Both the position numbers and the translations under genes were made by a program. Under the pieces are notes generated by a model. The model was given only the letters and a program-made list of their open reading frames with translations, searched no databases and was not told the DNA's origin. This document shows, piece by piece, positions 6,205 through 7,410 of a stretch of 7,410 bases of DNA (position 1 is the first letter of the stretch; every line of letters starts with the position of its first letter). Origin of the DNA: Elusimicrobiota bacterium. Its GTDB lineage: Bacteria; Elusimicrobiota; Elusimicrobia; UBA1565; UBA9628. The stretch is from positions 1 to 7,410 of the forward strand of contig JAHFCD010000108.1 of assembly GCA_023249695.1 (NCBI GenBank), in the 5' to 3' direction.

Positions 6205-7083
6205 ATGATCCTAGCGCTCGCCGCCGTCCTGCTTCCGGCCCTCGCTACCGCGAGCGCGGCGCCCGTCGCCCTTCCGGGCTACACGGCGCCGACGGCCTCC
6301 GCCGCGCGGGGCGACGACTTCCCGCCCAACGGGAAAATCCTCGGCGAGGTGTCGGACCCCCTCGAGGCGCTGACCGCCGACGAGGATCTGCGCGACGCCG
6401 TGATCTCCCCTCCTTCGGCGGCCTGGCTCATGGGCGGCCTGCGCGCCTCCAACCCCGCCGACCGCCTCGCGGCGGTCCACTCCGCGGCGATCCCCCGCCA
6501 CGTCGCCGGCGTCCCCCCGCTCGCGGCCATCATGCTGCGCCTGGACGAGAAGCCGGAGATCCGCGCCGCCGCGGCCACGGCCCTGGGCCGCATCGGCGAC
6601 GCCGTCGCCGCGCCCTCGCTCGCCGAGGCGCTCAACGATCCCGTGCCCGACGTCCGCTACGCGGCCGCCCTGGCGCTGGGCCGCCTGCCGGCCGACGGGG
6701 CCGCCACGCGCCTGGCCCGCACGCTCCGCTCCGATCCGTCCTGGTGGGTCCGCTACGCCGCCGTGCTGGCCCTCGGGAAGACCCGAAAGGTCTTTTCCGT
6801 CGGAGCCCTCGAGGAATGCCTGCGCTTCGAGCCGAAATGGCAGATCCGCATGCTCGCGGTGCGCTCCCTTCAGGATATCGGCGGGCCGCGCGCGGTCTCG
6901 GCGGTCGACCTGGCCCTGCGCGACAAGGACAGCGGCGTGCGCACGGCCGCGGCCCTCGCCCTGGGCGAGATCGGCGACGATGGCGACCTTCAATTCCTGA
7001 GCGCCGCCCTCAAGGCCGAGACCGACCTCTCCACGCGCTCCACGCTGTCCGCGGCCTACCGCCGCATCCTCGCGAAGCCTTAA
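6205..7083 (+). CDS. Exported HEAT-repeat protein
   Basis: Predicted 292-residue protein. The N-terminus MILALAAVLLPALATASAAP looks like a signal peptide with probable cleavage after an Ala-x-Ala-type site near residues 17-19. It lacks the usual positive residue before the hydrophobic core. An in-frame TAG at 6190-6192 rules out a longer start. After a low-complexity linker (~20-70), about six to seven helical HEAT/PBS-lyase-type repeats run from ~72 to 290. They share the pattern D-x-x-V/I-R-x-A-A-A-x-A-L-G-x-I/L, for example EIRAAAATALGRIGD, DVRYAAALALGRL, WVRYAAVLALGK and GVRTAAALALGEIGD. Such solenoids bind protein partners and have no catalytic residues. It is probably periplasmic or envelope-associated. 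The gene lies 47 bases after the radical SAM gene on the same strand but has its own possible promoter. The partner is unknown. I saw no terminator clearly directed at this gene. Confidence 0.85.
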   Translation: MILALAAVLLPALATASAAPVALPGYTAPTASAARGDDFPPNGKILGEVSDPLEALTADEDLRDAVISPPSAAWLMGGLRASNPADRLAAVHSAAIPRHVAGVPPLAAIMLRLDEKPEIRAAAATALGRIGDAVAAPSLAEALNDPVPDVRYAAALALGRLPADGAATRLARTLRSDPSWWVRYAAVLALGKTRKVFSVGALEECLRFEPKWQIRMLAVRSLQDIGGPRAVSAVDLALRDKDSGVRTAAALALGEIGDDGDLQFLSAALKAETDLSTRSTLSAAYRRILAKP

Positions 7084-7100
7084 GGCCTCTTTTCCCTCCC

Positions 7101-7146
7101 TAAAAAAACGGGCCTACCGGGATGTCCGCTTATCCCGGCAGGCCCG
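7101..7146 (-). terminator. Rho-independent terminator of the YceI-family gene
   Basis: Two 14-base arms (7109-7122 and 7133-7146) surround a 10-base loop. They pair except for one position, which is A-C in plus-strand RNA but a G-U wobble in minus-strand RNA. On the minus strand the hairpin is followed directly by TTTTTTTA. Both points assign it to the minus-strand gene, whose stop codon is 17 bases upstream. Plus-strand transcripts from the HEAT gene would meet the hairpin without a U tract. Confidence 0.88.
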
Positions 7147-7162
7147 ACTCCCGATCAGAGAG

Positions 7163-7410
7163 CTACTTCTTCTTCGCGGGCTTCTTGGCGCCTTTGGCCG
7201 GCGCGTCCGCGGGCTTGACCCCGGCTTCGATGTCGAGGGAGATCGCGACGTCCTCGCCCAGCATCAGACCGCCCGCGTCGAGCGTCTTGTTCCAGACGAT
7301 CCCGAAGTCCTTGCGGTTGATCGTGCCGGTCGCCGAAAAGCCGGCCTTCGCGTTGCCCCACGGATCCTTGGTCGTGCCGCCGATCTCGAGATCGAGGACG
7401 ACGGGCTTGG
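7163..7410 (-). CDS. YceI-family protein, C-terminal part
   Basis: About 82 codons run from the right edge to TAG at 7163-7165; the N-terminus lies outside the window. The reading KPVVLDLEIGG, KDPWGNAKAGFSATGTINR, KDFGIVWN, GGLMLGEDVAISLDIEA is highly characteristic of the YceI lipocalin-like fold. That fold is a secreted beta-barrel binding polyisoprenoid-type lipids in the periplasm or envelope. After the last strand comes an extra tail, rich in Lys, Ala and Pro and ending in APAKKK, which the usual family members lack. The family is clear. The lipid bound, and whether this copy has a signal peptide, cannot be seen. It converges on the HEAT gene and ends at its own terminator. Confidence 0.92.
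   Translation of the reverse strand, partial: KPVVLDLEIGGTTKDPWGNAKAGFSATGTINRKDFGIVWNKTLDAGGLMLGEDVAISLDIEAGVKPADAPAKGAKKPAKKK

Noticed and set aside
7155..7361. Minus-strand frame of 68 codons near the right edge
   Set aside because: It is in the wrong frame. The true frame, open to the right edge and ending at 7163, gives an unmistakable YceI C-terminus.

Overview
This is a GC-rich bacterial window with ordinary, tightly packed genes and no sign of phage, insertion sequence, CRISPR array or RNA gene. The organism looks like a diderm with an aerobic respiratory chain: it has a heme O synthase fragment, a lipoprotein diheme cytochrome c and a YceI-family protein. The phylum cannot be fixed by reading alone. 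High-GC lineages such as Elusimicrobiota, Deinococcota or Myxococcota are all possible, and I do not choose between them.

Layout, left to right. (1) Positions 1-1390, plus strand: the 3' part of ctaB/cyoE (heme O synthase), followed after one base by a diheme cytochrome c lipoprotein gene, ending at a strong rho-independent terminator (1405-1446). (2) Positions 5126 down to 1469, minus strand: a three-gene operon with overlapping stop and start codons. It holds crcB (fluoride channel), a full-length YyaL/DUF255 thioredoxin-like protein, and a membrane-anchored protein that I read as a shortened, degenerate paralogue of the YyaL protein that has lost both redox cysteines. (3) Positions 5127-5170: a 44-base divergent promoter region. 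(4) Positions 5171-6157, plus strand: a radical SAM enzyme with extra C-terminal cysteines of the SPASM/Twitch kind. (5) Positions 6205-7083, plus strand: an exported HEAT-repeat protein. (6) Positions 7163-7410, minus strand: the C-terminal end of a YceI-family protein with a lysine-rich tail, served by its own minus-strand terminator (7101-7146).

Two themes stand out. First, the three genes that appear to begin transcripts (crcB, the radical SAM gene and the HEAT gene) lack a clear Shine-Dalgarno site. Each has an extended -10 box (TG-n-TAnnnT) 5-9 bases before its ATG, which predicts leaderless or nearly leaderless mRNAs. The downstream operon genes rely on stop/start overlap, and only the cytochrome gene has a classic GGAGG. 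Second, the YyaL protein and its neighbour form a probable pair: a soluble form with CxxC and a membrane-anchored form without it. This is the most unusual biology in the window. No gene here proves a new system, but the YyaL pair and the orphan radical SAM enzyme have no obvious assigned role.
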